Assembly: GCF_013141865.1 (NCBI RefSeq)
Contig: NZ_RCST01000001.1
Location: 2,542,001-2,606,000 of the forward strand
Source: Methylomonas sp. ZR1
Lineage (GTDB): Bacteria; Pseudomonadota; Gammaproteobacteria; Methylococcales; Methylomonadaceae
DNA length: 64,000 nucleotides
Direction of reading: 5' to 3'
In this document: positions 18,686-28,216 of the stretch, piece by piece
How the letters are laid out: each line of letters opens with the position of its first letter
How positions within the stretch are numbered: position 1 is the first letter of the stretch
Translations under genes and position numbers: made by a program
The notes under the pieces: generated by a model
Told to the model about the DNA's origin: nothing
The model's database searches: none
The model's input: the letters and a program-made list of their open reading frames with translations, nothing else

Positions 18686-20868
18686 ATAAGCACCCTGAAA
18701 CTTCGGTCGGCGCCCAGCCACGCTCAAGCCTGAGCAAACCGCGGTATTACAGCCACTGGCTGACGGTGGCAGTCCTGCTGATTACATTACTCACCAGCTA
18801 CCAGGCTTGGCGGATTGCGGTTGAAGACTTGGCACACGAACGCCAGCTCTATTTCGATTTCCGCGTCCGGCAATTGGTGCAAAGTATTGAGCAACGATTA
18901 CAAACTTACGAGCAAATGTTATATGGCGCCCGGGGTTTGTTTGCCGCATCAGGATTGGTAGAACGCAGCGAATATAGGGAATATGTCTCCGCACTGAACC
19001 TTGACCAACGCTTTCCCGGCATCCAGGGCGTGGGCTTTTCGCTGTGGATACCGAAAACCGAGAAAGACCGGCATGTTGCCCAGATGCGCAAACAAGGCTT
19101 TGCCGATTACGACATCCATCCCGTTGGCGAGCGGGATTTTTACACATCGATAATTTATCTGGAACCATTTTTAGGTCGCAATCTACGCGCATTCAGTTTC
19201 GACATGTTCTCTGAGCCAACACGAAACCGCGCGATGAGCTATGCCCGCGACAACAACAGCCTGGGCATCAGCGGCAAAGTGATCTTATTGCAGGAAACCG
19301 AACAAGACGTGCAAGCCGGCTTTTTAATGTACCTGCCAGTGTATAAAAAGGACGTGCCGCACGACACGCTGGAGCAACGCCGCGCCGATCTGCTGGGTTG
19401 GGTTTACGCACCATTCCGCACCAAGGACTTAATGGCCGGAATTGGCGGCGAACTAGAAAGCGATTTGGGATTGGAAATATTCGACGGAGAAACATTAAAC
19501 GAAGAAAGCCGCATGTACGGCTCCGCACCGCCGGCAAACATTCAACCACTATTGACTTCCAAACAACAGATTGTATTGGCTTGCCACCCATGGACCTTAT
19601 TGATTCATGCCGAACCGAATTTCCAAGCGCGGGTCGATCAAGACAAGCCATTCATTATCGCCGGCAACAGCGTAAGCCTGAGCCTGCTATTAAGTCTGTT
19701 GACTTGGCAATTGGTGAATAGCCGCAGCCGAGCAATGGCCCTGGCAGAAAACATGACCGCCGAATTGCGCGAGAGCGAAAGCCGGTTCCGCGCCATGGCG
19801 GACTCGGCGCCGGTGATGATTTGGCTCTCGGACACCACCCAGCGTTATTATTGGTTTAACAAAGTCTGGTTAGACTTTACCGGGCGCAGTATCGAACAAG
19901 AACAAGGTAATGGTTGGTCAGAAACAGTGCATCCGGATGAACTGGCGTTTTGTCTAAACCACTACACGCAACACTTTGAAAAACACCTGCCGTTCAGCAT
20001 GGAATATCGGATGAAACGCTACGATGGTGAATATCGCTGGTTGCTCGACACCGGCATTCCCCGTTACGACGACCACGGCGAATTCGTCGGTTATATCGGC
20101 TCGTGCATCGACATTACCGAACGCAGACAAATCAGCATGGCGCTGGAAACCAGCAACGCCGATCTGAGCCGTTTCGCGGAAATTTCCGCCCATCATTTGA
20201 TGGAGCCGACTCGCCGCTTCGGCAGTTTTACGCAACGCTTACGCAACTCATTGAAGGCGTATCCTGAAGCCTTAGGCGACGAAGACATTAATAGCAGCCT
20301 GGATTATCTGGAACACGACGCCCAGCGTTTAATCGGTCTGGTACGTGACATTCAACTGTATGTGACGGCCGATCAAGCCCGCGACAAAATGACCCATGTG
20401 GACGCCAAAGCCGCTGCCGAAGCAGCTATCCAGGCATTAGCGGACAAGATAGCAACTGCCGGCGCCAGTGTCAGCGTCGGTGAATTACCGCATGCCTTTA
20501 TCGATCTCCCCCGCATGACCGAACTTTTTAGATTGCTTTTGGACAATGCCGTCAAGCACGGCAGGCCAGCCCATCCTGAACACCCCTTACACATCGAAAT
20601 TGGCGGCGTATCCGATCTGGACGTAAATCGTTATTATGTGCGCGATAACGGCGACGGAATCGATGCGGAATACCGGCAACGGGTCTTTGAAATTTTTGAG
20701 CGCCTGCATTATCGCGACAACGAGGCCGGCACCGGGATCGGTTTGTCGATAGCCCGCCGTATCGTCAGTAGCTGTCGCGGCAAAATTTGGATAGAAAGTA
20801 CGGCGCAGAACGGTACGGCAGTGGTGTTCGAGCTACCCAATATCGCAGGAAATAAGCATGACGGATAA
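18682..20868 (+). CDS. CHASE-PAS histidine kinase
   Basis: The 728-residue protein starts in the ATGA overlap with the preceding kinase. A helix at about 28-48 precedes an extracytoplasmic CHASE domain (about 60-300; VGFSLWIPKTEKDRHVAQMR and GRNLRAFSFDMFSEP are typical), then a second helix at about 323-345, a PAS domain at about 365-485 and a HisKA-like helix at 490-560. The expected phospho-acceptor is in SAHHLMEPTRRF (H near 502), which departs from the canonical SHDLRxP. The ATPase domain (610-720) keeps DNAVKHG, DNGDGID and GTGIGLSIA. CHASE domains bind diverse small ligands, not inferable here. Confidence 0.88.
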   Translation: MNKHPETSVGAQPRSSLSKPRYYSHWLTVAVLLITLLTSYQAWRIAVEDLAHERQLYFDFRVRQLVQSIEQRLQTYEQMLYGARGLFAASGLVERSEYREYVSALNLDQRFPGIQGVGFSLWIPKTEKDRHVAQMRKQGFADYDIHPVGERDFYTSIIYLEPFLGRNLRAFSFDMFSEPTRNRAMSYARDNNSLGISGKVILLQETEQDVQAGFLMYLPVYKKDVPHDTLEQRRADLLGWVYAPFRTKDLMAGIGGELESDLGLEIFDGETLNEESRMYGSAPPANIQPLLTSKQQIVLACHPWTLLIHAEPNFQARVDQDKPFIIAGNSVSLSLLLSLLTWQLVNSRSRAMALAENMTAELRESESRFRAMADSAPVMIWLSDTTQRYYWFNKVWLDFTGRSIEQEQGNGWSETVHPDELAFCLNHYTQHFEKHLPFSMEYRMKRYDGEYRWLLDTGIPRYDDHGEFVGYIGSCIDITERRQISMALETSNADLSRFAEISAHHLMEPTRRFGSFTQRLRNSLKAYPEALGDEDINSSLDYLEHDAQRLIGLVRDIQLYVTADQARDKMTHVDAKAAAEAAIQALADKIATAGASVSVGELPHAFIDLPRMTELFRLLLDNAVKHGRPAHPEHPLHIEIGGVSDLDVNRYYVRDNGDGIDAEYRQRVFEIFERLHYRDNEAGTGIGLSIARRIVSSCRGKIWIESTAQNGTAVVFELPNIAGNKHDG

Positions 20869-21307
20869 ATCAACGCCGCTGTTCGATGTGTTGCTGGTGG
20901 AAGACGAACCCGCCGACGCCCATCTGGTGAAAATGAGTTTCAAGGAAAACCGGGTGCGTTGCAATCTGCATCATGTCTGGGACGGTGTCGAAGCGCTGGC
21001 GTTTTTGCGGCGGCAAGGTGCCGACTATACCGATGTGCCGCGCCCGGATTTGATCTTGCTGGATCTGAATATGCCGCGTATGAACGGCCGCGAGTTTCTG
21101 GCTAAAATCAAGTCGGAACCGGACTTCTCCAGCATCCCGGCTATTGTCCTGACCACATCCGATATTGAGCGCGACGTAGTGGCAACCTACCAACTCGGCG
21201 CCAGCAGTTACATCACCAAGCCGGTGGATGTCGAACAATTTATCGCGGCGGTTCGGCAAATCGAAGGCTATTGGTTCAATGTCGTGCGCTTACCCAGCAA
21301 GCAATAA
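20858..21307 (+). CDS. single-domain response regulator (Rcp1-like)
   Basis: The 149-residue receiver has acidic residues E15-D16, the phospho-acceptor in LILLDLNMPRMNG (D69), the TTSD switch near 100 and the lysine in YITKPVD near 120. The extended loop between strand 2 and helix 2 (RRQGADYTDVPRP) is typical of Rcp1-type receivers that work with phytochrome-like kinases. It has no DNA-binding or enzymatic domain. It overlaps the CHASE kinase gene by 11 bases and is followed after two bases by the GGDEF gene, so phosphorylation is probably relayed within this set. Confidence 0.92.
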   Translation: MTDKSTPLFDVLLVEDEPADAHLVKMSFKENRVRCNLHHVWDGVEALAFLRRQGADYTDVPRPDLILLDLNMPRMNGREFLAKIKSEPDFSSIPAIVLTTSDIERDVVATYQLGASSYITKPVDVEQFIAAVRQIEGYWFNVVRLPSKQ

Positions 21308-21309
21308 CT

Positions 21310-22974
21310 ATGACTGAAGCGACAAATTGCTGCGTTTTATTAATTGAAGACGAACCGGGCGATGCCAGCCTGGTTCGGCAATATTTGCGTGCCTCGCCTA
21401 ATCTGCGTTTTGAGTTGATCTGGCGCGAAAATTTGGCGGATGGCGAACAAATCATTGCCCAACAAAAGATCGATGTGGTGCTGGTGGATTTGAGCCTACC
21501 GGATTCGCGCGGCCTGGATACCGTCAGACGCATCCGCAAAGCGACCCGAGTGCTGCCGATTATCGTGCTGACCGGGCACGACGATACCGAGTTTTCTCTG
21601 AAGGCTCTAGACTGCGGCGCGCAGGATTATCTGCTCAAGACCAGCATAGACACCGACAGTTTAGTCAGGGCAATACGCTACGCATTGACGCGGATAAGCT
21701 TGGAAAAACGGCTTCACGAGTCCGAACAACGGATGGGCATGGCCTTACAGAGCGCCAGCCTGGGCTTATGGGATTGGCATATTCCCAGCGGGAAAGTGAT
21801 TTTTAACGACCTATGGGCCTCGATGCTGGGGTACACGCTTGACGAAGTCGGATCCGATATAGACATATGGAAACGCTTGGTGCATCCGGATGACTGGCCG
21901 TTAATCACAGCCTCTCTGGAGCCGCATTTGCGCGGCGAAACCGACCTTTACTCTGTTGAACATCGTTTACTTCACAAGGATGGTCATTGGGTTTGGGTAC
22001 ACGATACCGGCCGCGTGCTGGAGTGGGATTTTCATGGTCAACCAATTCGCGCGGTGGGTATCCATCAGGATATCAGCTTACGCAAGGCGTCGGAGTTGCG
22101 CGACCACTTGCTGATATCAGCCCTGGAAACGGTGGAACACGGTGTCGTGATCACCGACATCAATGCCAATATCGAATGGGCCAATAAAGCTTTTGAAACC
22201 CTGACCGGGTTTAGCCGCCACGAAGCTATCGGTATGCGGCCCAACGAACTGGTCAAATCCGGCAAGCAAGACCCGGCCTTTTATCACAATTTATGGGACA
22301 CCATACTGTCCGGAAACACCTGGCGCGGCGAAATCGTCAACCGGCGTAAAAATGGCGAACTGTATGACGAAGAACTGGTGATTTCCCCCGTCAAGGATCA
22401 GCAAGGCTGCATACGCCATTTCGTCGGCGTTAAGCAGGATGTCAGCGAACGTAAACGGATGCAAACCGAACTGTGGGAATTGGCAACGACCGACGGATTG
22501 ACCGGTTTTTTAAATCGCCGGCACTTTATGGCCCGTCTGGAAAACGAATTTGCTAGGGTAAAGCGCAATAATCACCGGGTAGCGGTATTAATGCTGGACC
22601 TGGATCATTTCAAGCAGATTAACGACGGTTACGGACACCCCACCGGCGACGCGATGTTGCAGCACTTTGCCGGCATTATGCGCGCGGAATTGCGCCAGAT
22701 TGATGTGGTGGGCCGGATTGGCGGCGAGGAGTTCGCGATATTCATGCCTGAGACCGATGCCGAACCCGCCATGATCATTGCCGAACGCTTACGTAAGGAG
22801 CTGGCCGATACACCGCTGATGATAGATAAGCATGTGATTCCAATAACCGTCAGCATCGGGATTGCCTTAATGCATGCCGATAGCGGTACGGCGGATTGCG
22901 TCTTGACCAAGGCCGATAAAGCGTTATACACCTCTAAGGAAAATGGCCGGAACTGCGTGCGCGTCTGGCTTTAG
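21310..22974 (+). CDS. response regulator diguanylate cyclase (REC-PAS-PAS-GGDEF)
   Basis: From ATG 21310, two bases after the upstream stop, the product is 554 residues. It has a receiver (D60 in VVLVDLSLPDS), a PAS_3 domain at about 135-255 (LGLWDWHIPSGKVIFNDLWA), a second PAS at about 260-385, and a GGDEF domain from about 390. The active site reads GGEEF near 470-474, a functional variant, and RQID exactly five residues upstream fits the RxxD inhibitory site. It should make c-di-GMP from two GTP, with product inhibition. It is the likely output of the upstream kinases. A TTG start at 21271 would overlap the receiver gene and is less likely. Confidence 0.93.
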   Translation: MTEATNCCVLLIEDEPGDASLVRQYLRASPNLRFELIWRENLADGEQIIAQQKIDVVLVDLSLPDSRGLDTVRRIRKATRVLPIIVLTGHDDTEFSLKALDCGAQDYLLKTSIDTDSLVRAIRYALTRISLEKRLHESEQRMGMALQSASLGLWDWHIPSGKVIFNDLWASMLGYTLDEVGSDIDIWKRLVHPDDWPLITASLEPHLRGETDLYSVEHRLLHKDGHWVWVHDTGRVLEWDFHGQPIRAVGIHQDISLRKASELRDHLLISALETVEHGVVITDINANIEWANKAFETLTGFSRHEAIGMRPNELVKSGKQDPAFYHNLWDTILSGNTWRGEIVNRRKNGELYDEELVISPVKDQQGCIRHFVGVKQDVSERKRMQTELWELATTDGLTGFLNRRHFMARLENEFARVKRNNHRVAVLMLDLDHFKQINDGYGHPTGDAMLQHFAGIMRAELRQIDVVGRIGGEEFAIFMPETDAEPAMIIAERLRKELADTPLMIDKHVIPITVSIGIALMHADSGTADCVLTKADKALYTSKENGRNCVRVWL

Positions 22975-23003
22975 CGGTCTAATACCCAAACGGCATGGCG
23001 CCT

Positions 23004-23417
23004 TTAAAGCGTGATGGGATAGAACACATTGGAAAAATCGACATAAATTTCCACGCTAGCGCCGCGGCGCCGATCCTGAATGCGTTTCTCGATAATCTCA
23101 CTCGGCACCGGCAGCCCATTGCGGCGCCGGTCATTTTTGACGTCGCGCTGTTTGTAAACTCGCACCAAAACCTCGCAGCCGTTAAACAACAGGCCGTTCA
23201 GATTCTTAATAGCGCGAATGCCGGCTTCATCGGAATTCACCGACACCAGGCCGTGATGCTCCAGCTGATTGCTGCGCTTGTCCCGAATCACCATCACGTC
23301 GACGGTTATCACGTGCTTGGCCTGTTCTATTAAATCTTCACTGACCGCCATCGCCACGTAAGAATACAACTCGTTGGGCCGGGTCGATGCCGGGATATTC
23401 CGAAAAAAAAGCAGCAT
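23004..23417 (-). CDS. RRM-domain RNA-binding protein
   Basis: The 137-residue protein has a single RNA recognition motif. LLFFRNIPAST at residues 2-12 is the RNP2-like strand, HHGLVSVNSDEAGIRAIKNL around 54-73 includes the RNP1-like strand and second helix, and LLFNGCEVLVRVY (about 76-88) gives the last strand. The loop with aromatic RNP1 residues is weaker than in eukaryotic RRMs. A basic C-terminal tail (NDRRRNG, EKRIQDRRRG) follows. Bacterial RRM proteins are known but few have assigned targets. It is a single gene between the diguanylate cyclase and the carotenoid operon. Confidence 0.75.
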   Translation of the reverse strand: MLLFFRNIPASTRPNELYSYVAMAVSEDLIEQAKHVITVDVMVIRDKRSNQLEHHGLVSVNSDEAGIRAIKNLNGLLFNGCEVLVRVYKQRDVKNDRRRNGLPVPSEIIEKRIQDRRRGASVEIYVDFSNVFYPITL

Positions 23418-23585
23418 AAAATCTAGCTAACAGTAGGCATACGAAATAAGCCAAAGGCGCGTGAACACTGCACTCCGGCGCGAATGGGTTTATGCCGGGC
23501 TAACCCCAAGCCATGCAAACGCCGCTTAAGTGTAGGCTTAAATTTAACCGGCTTATGCAAATCCGAATTTTTTGTCTGCCTGGGG

Positions 23586-25085
23586 CTAAGCCTGCCCCAA
23601 GTCCGCCAAAATCTTATCCCGCACCAACTGTCCGGACAAGGTCACCATCGGCATGCCGCCGCCCGGATTGACGCTGCCGCCGACGAAATACAGATTGCTT
23701 AATTGCTTGCTGCGTTGCGGGGCCTTGAAGCCCAGGTTTTTCCAGCGGTCCGCCACCACGCCGTAAATCGAGCCCAGATTGGAATAATATTTGGCCTGAA
23801 TATCCAGAGGCGTCCAGTATTCTTCGGTGACGATGTGTTGGCGCAAATCGGTCAAACCCATGCGCTCCAGTTTGGCTAAAACGCGCTCGCGTAGCGCCCA
23901 ATAATCGTCGGCAGTCAACGGTTTGTCCGGATTGATGTGCGGGATGTGCGGCAGGATTTTGATGATCTCGCAACCGTCCGGCGCCTGGCTCGGATCGGTT
24001 TTGCACGGCGCGACCAGGTAAATAGTCGGATCGTCGGATAATTTGCCGCTGTGAAACACCGCATCGAAATGCTCGCGCGGATGATCGGAATAAAAGAAAT
24101 TGTGGTGAGCCAATTGCGGATACAGCCGGTTCACACCCAAATGCAACACCAAGCCGGAACAGGTCGGCTCGAAGCGCTGCATTTTTTTCAGTTCCGCCGG
24201 TGAGTTATGCAGCAATTTGTCCATCGCCGGAATCACTTCCATATTCGATACCACGATGTCCGCCGCCAATACCTCGCCGTCTTGCAGTTTGATGCCGGTG
24301 GCTTTGCCGGCTTGGTATTGAATTTCCTCAACTTCGCTGTTCAAACGAATGGATACGCCCAATTCGATAGCAAGTTTTTCCAGCGCTTGCGCCAAACCGT
24401 ACATGCCGCCCTTGACATACCACAAGCCGTATTCGTATTGAATGTAAGGCATCAGATTCATCAAAGCCGGCGAATCGTAGGGCGACGAGCCGACGTATTT
24501 GATGAAGTAGTTGAGGATATCGACCAGTTTGGGATGGGAAATAAAGCGCTTGACGCCCTGGTCCATCGACCGAAACACGTCGAAATTCAAGGCGCGGATG
24601 GGGCCGTAAAACTTCAGCAATTCCCAGAAGGTATCCAAGCCCTTGGCGAAATAACCGGCTTCGGTTTCCGTGCCTAGTTTTTTGGAATAGGCCATAAAGT
24701 TGGCAAATTCGGCGGCGGTATTCGGCCCCAGTTTGTCCAGCTCGCGGCGCTGGTTCTGTTCGTCTTCGCATAAATCGATGGTGGTGCCGTCTTCAAAGAA
24801 ATTGCGCCAATGCGGCTCGACTTTTTCGATGCCGACATAATCGGCCATGTTTTTACCGACTTTGGTAAACAGTGCTTCGAAGATATGCGGCATGGTCAGG
24901 ATCGACGGTCCCAAATCGAAAGTGAAGCCGTCTTTGGTCATGATGTTCAGCTTGCCACCGACCTTGTCGTTCTTTTCAACCAACTCCACCGCGAAACCTT
25001 CGCTAGCCAGCGAAATAGCCGCCGACAAACCGCCCAGACCGGCGCCGATGACGACGACACGTTTATTGTTATTGTTTTGCTTCAT
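23586..25085 (-). CDS. crtNb: C30 carotenoid oxidase/desaturase (CrtNb/CrtP-like)
   Basis: From ATG 25085 the product is 499 residues, a CrtI/CrtN-family flavoprotein. The FAD motif VVVIGAGLGGLSAAISLASE is at about 9-28, and the C-terminal FAD signature YFVGGSVNPGGGMPMVTLSG near 470-489. In Methylomonas the third gene of this cluster (crtNb, also called crtN2) is reported to oxidise terminal methyl groups of the C30 carotenoid to aldehydes. That role is transferred here from order and family. The ATG overlaps the ald stop by one base (TGATG), so translation is coupled. Without a tree the two CrtN-like genes could be swapped in role. Confidence 0.85.
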   Translation of the reverse strand: MKQNNNNKRVVVIGAGLGGLSAAISLASEGFAVELVEKNDKVGGKLNIMTKDGFTFDLGPSILTMPHIFEALFTKVGKNMADYVGIEKVEPHWRNFFEDGTTIDLCEDEQNQRRELDKLGPNTAAEFANFMAYSKKLGTETEAGYFAKGLDTFWELLKFYGPIRALNFDVFRSMDQGVKRFISHPKLVDILNYFIKYVGSSPYDSPALMNLMPYIQYEYGLWYVKGGMYGLAQALEKLAIELGVSIRLNSEVEEIQYQAGKATGIKLQDGEVLAADIVVSNMEVIPAMDKLLHNSPAELKKMQRFEPTCSGLVLHLGVNRLYPQLAHHNFFYSDHPREHFDAVFHSGKLSDDPTIYLVAPCKTDPSQAPDGCEIIKILPHIPHINPDKPLTADDYWALRERVLAKLERMGLTDLRQHIVTEEYWTPLDIQAKYYSNLGSIYGVVADRWKNLGFKAPQRSKQLSNLYFVGGSVNPGGGMPMVTLSGQLVRDKILADLGQA

Positions 25086-26668
25086 CAGTAGTCCCGTTTC
25101 CATGACAACAGTAATTTAAGATTTTGCCAGCGCTGGGTTAAATCGAACGCTGAATATTCCCGAAAAGCTTGTAGCGCCGGCCAGTTGCGCTTGATGCGTT
25201 GCAACAGCGAACCTTCGCCGTAGACAAAGTCCATATAGCCTTTGAAGTCTTGGTAGCGTTGCTCGGAGTACGGAAACCAGTTAGGTTCCTTGGGTAAATG
25301 GCTGCGGCTGGTCATGCCGGCCACCGGATAGGTAAAACTGCGCAAACCTTCCGCGCCGTGATAACGGCCAAAGCCGCTTTTTTTCACGCCGCCGAACGGC
25401 AAGCCGGGATGGCCGATGTTCTTGATCACGTCGTTGACTGCCCAGTTACCTACTTCGAGTTGGCCGGCGACCCGCTCGGCTTTAGCAATATCCTGGCTCC
25501 AGATGCTGGCATTCAAGCCAAATTCGCTGTCGTTCGCCAGACGGATGGCTTCGGCTTCATCGGCAAAGGCCATCACCGGCAACAGCGGCCCAAAGCTTTC
25601 CTCGCGCATTACCCGCATGCCGTGATGGACATTCCATAGCACGACGGGTTTAAGGTAATTACCCTGCCGTTCCAGCGGCCCGGAGGCTTGCGCGCCTTGG
25701 GCAATGGCATCCTGGTAATGCGCCTCGACAACTGCAATTTGCCTTTCGCTGGTCATTGCACCCAAGTCGCCGTGCGGGCCGTGCCCGACCTGCAATTGCG
25801 AAACGCCCTGTTGCAACAAGCTTAAAAACTCATCGTGACAGTCCTGCTGAACATACAAACGCTCGACCGACACGCAGACCTGGCCGCTATTGCAAAACGC
25901 GCCGTACAAAGCCGCATCGGCCGCGCGTTGCAATGCCGCATCGTTGAATACCAGCATCGGGTCTTTGCCGCCCAACTCCAGCAACACCGGGATGGGGTGT
26001 TGCGCGGCGCGCTGCATGACGGCTTTACCGCTGTTCAGACCACCGGTGAAAAATACCAAATCCGGGCGGGCGTCGATCAGCCGCGCCCCCGTTTCGCCGT
26101 CGCCAACCAACCATTGCACCAAACTATCAGGTAAATCCAATTGCTTGAATAAATCGAAAACCAACTGGCCGACCTGCAAACTTAATTCGGACGGTTTCAA
26201 GATCACCGCATTGCCGGCAAACAAAGCCGTCAGCATTGGCCCGACCGACAGTTGAAACGGATAATTCCACGGCGAAATCACCGCAACCACACCGTAGGGC
26301 CGCCGCTCGATGCCGGCAGTGGCGCCGGGAAAAGCGAAGGGTGACGTGGGAATGCCTTGATAGCCCAGGATATTGGCGGCGTACTTTTGGTAATAGCGGG
26401 CCAAATCCAAAACCGGGTAAATCTCGCCCAGCAGGGCTTCGGTGCGGACTTTACCGGTAGTCAGACTGATTTGCTCGCAAATCGAGTCCAATTCGGCCAT
26501 CAATAAAGGCACCAGCTTGGCTAGAATTTTCGCCCTTTCGGCTACCGGCCGCTTGCCCCAGATTTGCGCCGCTGCACGCGCAGCCAGCATCTGCTGCTGA
26601 ATCGCCTGTAAATCGCTAACCGGAAAATCGCCCAGCACGCGGCCATCGACCGGCGATACGGCCTGCAT
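25085..26668 (-). CDS. ald: aldehyde dehydrogenase of the C30 carotenoid pathway
   Basis: From ATG 26668 (GGTGG five bases upstream; a GTG at 26677 is possible) the product is 527 residues of the NAD(P)-dependent aldehyde dehydrogenase superfamily. Visible motifs are ISPWNYPFQLSVGPMLTAL, LELGGKDPMLVF with the catalytic glutamate, and FCNSGQVCVSVERLYV with the nucleophilic cysteine. In Methylomonas the equivalent Ald turns the 4,4'-diapolycopene dialdehyde made by CrtNb into carboxylic acids; here that is inferred from position between two crtN-type genes. The C-terminus has an extra ~50 residues with a hydrophobic patch. Confidence 0.9.
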   Translation of the reverse strand: MQAVSPVDGRVLGDFPVSDLQAIQQQMLAARAAAQIWGKRPVAERAKILAKLVPLLMAELDSICEQISLTTGKVRTEALLGEIYPVLDLARYYQKYAANILGYQGIPTSPFAFPGATAGIERRPYGVVAVISPWNYPFQLSVGPMLTALFAGNAVILKPSELSLQVGQLVFDLFKQLDLPDSLVQWLVGDGETGARLIDARPDLVFFTGGLNSGKAVMQRAAQHPIPVLLELGGKDPMLVFNDAALQRAADAALYGAFCNSGQVCVSVERLYVQQDCHDEFLSLLQQGVSQLQVGHGPHGDLGAMTSERQIAVVEAHYQDAIAQGAQASGPLERQGNYLKPVVLWNVHHGMRVMREESFGPLLPVMAFADEAEAIRLANDSEFGLNASIWSQDIAKAERVAGQLEVGNWAVNDVIKNIGHPGLPFGGVKKSGFGRYHGAEGLRSFTYPVAGMTSRSHLPKEPNWFPYSEQRYQDFKGYMDFVYGEGSLLQRIKRNWPALQAFREYSAFDLTQRWQNLKLLLSWKRDY

Positions 26669-26680
26669 AGTCGCCACCGC

Positions 26681-28216
26681 TTAGGCCTTGGCTTTTTTCA
26701 GCCAGGTACTTTGTTGAATTTCCTTGAAATGCACCCGGTGCTTGCGGGAAATCAGATTCGAGGAAATCCGCGCCGACTCGTATATGGTCGGCAAGCCGCT
26801 ACCGGGATGGGTGCCGCCGCCGACCAGATAGCAGTTGTCCAGCTCTTCGAAGCGGTTATGCGGCCGCCAGTACAGCATCTGGCTGAACTTGTGCGACAGG
26901 CTGAAGGTCGCGCCTTTATAAACGTGTTCGTCGCTTTCCCAGGTGCCGGGAGTGATGATTTTTTCGCATTCGATATGCTCACGAAGATCACTCAAACCCA
27001 GCCGCGCACCCAGCGTATCCAGCACTTGCTCACGCACAGCGGCGCAATGAGTTTGCCAATCAACGCCACTGTCGTTATTCGGCATCGGCACCAGCACGTA
27101 TAGCGCCGACTTGCCGGCCGGCGCCAGGCTGGCATCGCTGACCGAGGCGTTTTGCACGTAAAACGAAAAGTCCTCGGTCAAAGTTTTATTGCTGAAAATA
27201 TTACGGATATTGGTACGGTAATCCTTGGCAAATACGATGGTGTGGTGCGGCAAATCGTATTGTTTATCCAGGCCCAAATAGAGCATGAAGGTCGAGCAGG
27301 AATACTCGCACTTTTGTAATTCTTGATGGTCGTATTTGCGCAAGGTGCCGGGCTCCAGCAAATGCGTCATGGCGTGGGCAAAATCGGCGTTGACGATCAC
27401 TTCGTCGCCGCGCACTTCCTCGCCGTTTTGCAATCTCACACCCTTGGTCGCGCCGTCTTCGACGATCAACGAAGCGACTTCGGCGTTGAGATGAATCTCG
27501 CCGCCGGACTCGGTCACCACTTGCGCCATCGCCGTCGCAATCTTATTTAAACCGCCGGCCACGTGGTAAATGCCATATTCATGCTCAAGGTACGGCAACA
27601 TGGTAAACAGTGCCGGACACTCCCAGGGCGACATGCCCAGATACTTGGATTGAAAGCAAAACGCCAGGCGCATTTTTTCCTTATCAAAATATTGGCCCAG
27701 GTTGTTGAACACACTTTTCGGAAACGCCAGCCAGGGCAAGGCCTTGATCAAATCCAGCGAGAAGAACGAAGACCAATTCGAGTAATCTCGGGTAATGCAC
27801 GGGTACAAACGATTGAAGCGGCTGCGTTCGTTGTCCATGAAGCGCTCGTAGCCGGCGCTGCCTTCGTCGAAAACTCGCTCCAACTCGGCACGCATATTTT
27901 CCCGGTCGGAAAACACATTAATCTCGCGATCGTCATATAGCAAACGATACATCGGACTCAGCGGCATGAACTGCATGTAGTCTTCGCTGCGCCGGCCGCA
28001 CAACTCAAACATTTCGTCCAAAACACCCTTCATCAATAAAAAAGTCGGACCGGTATCGAAGGTAAACCCGTCCATCGTAATGGCCCGATTGCGGCCACCA
28101 ACATGGGGATGTTTATCGAATATGGACACTTTAAAGCCGCGATGGCTGAGTAACATGCCGGCGCACAAGCCGCCGGGGCCGGCGCCAACGATGATGATAT
28201 GTTTTGAATCTGCCAT
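26681..28216 (-). CDS. crtN: diapophytoene (dehydrosqualene) desaturase CrtN
   Basis: From ATG 28216 the product is 511 residues. HIIIVGAGPGGLCAGMLL near the N-terminus binds FAD, and CYLVGGGTHPGSGLPTIYES near the C-terminus closes the fold. The enzyme introduces double bonds into the C30 diapophytoene chain to give diapolycopene, the chromophore of pink-orange Methylomonas. A GTG at 28324 would add 36 residues that look non-native and is rejected. It leads the crtN-ald-crtNb operon, ending 12 bases before the ald start. The gene for the C30 synthase (crtM/sqs) is not in the window. Confidence 0.88.
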   Translation of the reverse strand: MADSKHIIIVGAGPGGLCAGMLLSHRGFKVSIFDKHPHVGGRNRAITMDGFTFDTGPTFLLMKGVLDEMFELCGRRSEDYMQFMPLSPMYRLLYDDREINVFSDRENMRAELERVFDEGSAGYERFMDNERSRFNRLYPCITRDYSNWSSFFSLDLIKALPWLAFPKSVFNNLGQYFDKEKMRLAFCFQSKYLGMSPWECPALFTMLPYLEHEYGIYHVAGGLNKIATAMAQVVTESGGEIHLNAEVASLIVEDGATKGVRLQNGEEVRGDEVIVNADFAHAMTHLLEPGTLRKYDHQELQKCEYSCSTFMLYLGLDKQYDLPHHTIVFAKDYRTNIRNIFSNKTLTEDFSFYVQNASVSDASLAPAGKSALYVLVPMPNNDSGVDWQTHCAAVREQVLDTLGARLGLSDLREHIECEKIITPGTWESDEHVYKGATFSLSHKFSQMLYWRPHNRFEELDNCYLVGGGTHPGSGLPTIYESARISSNLISRKHRVHFKEIQQSTWLKKAKA

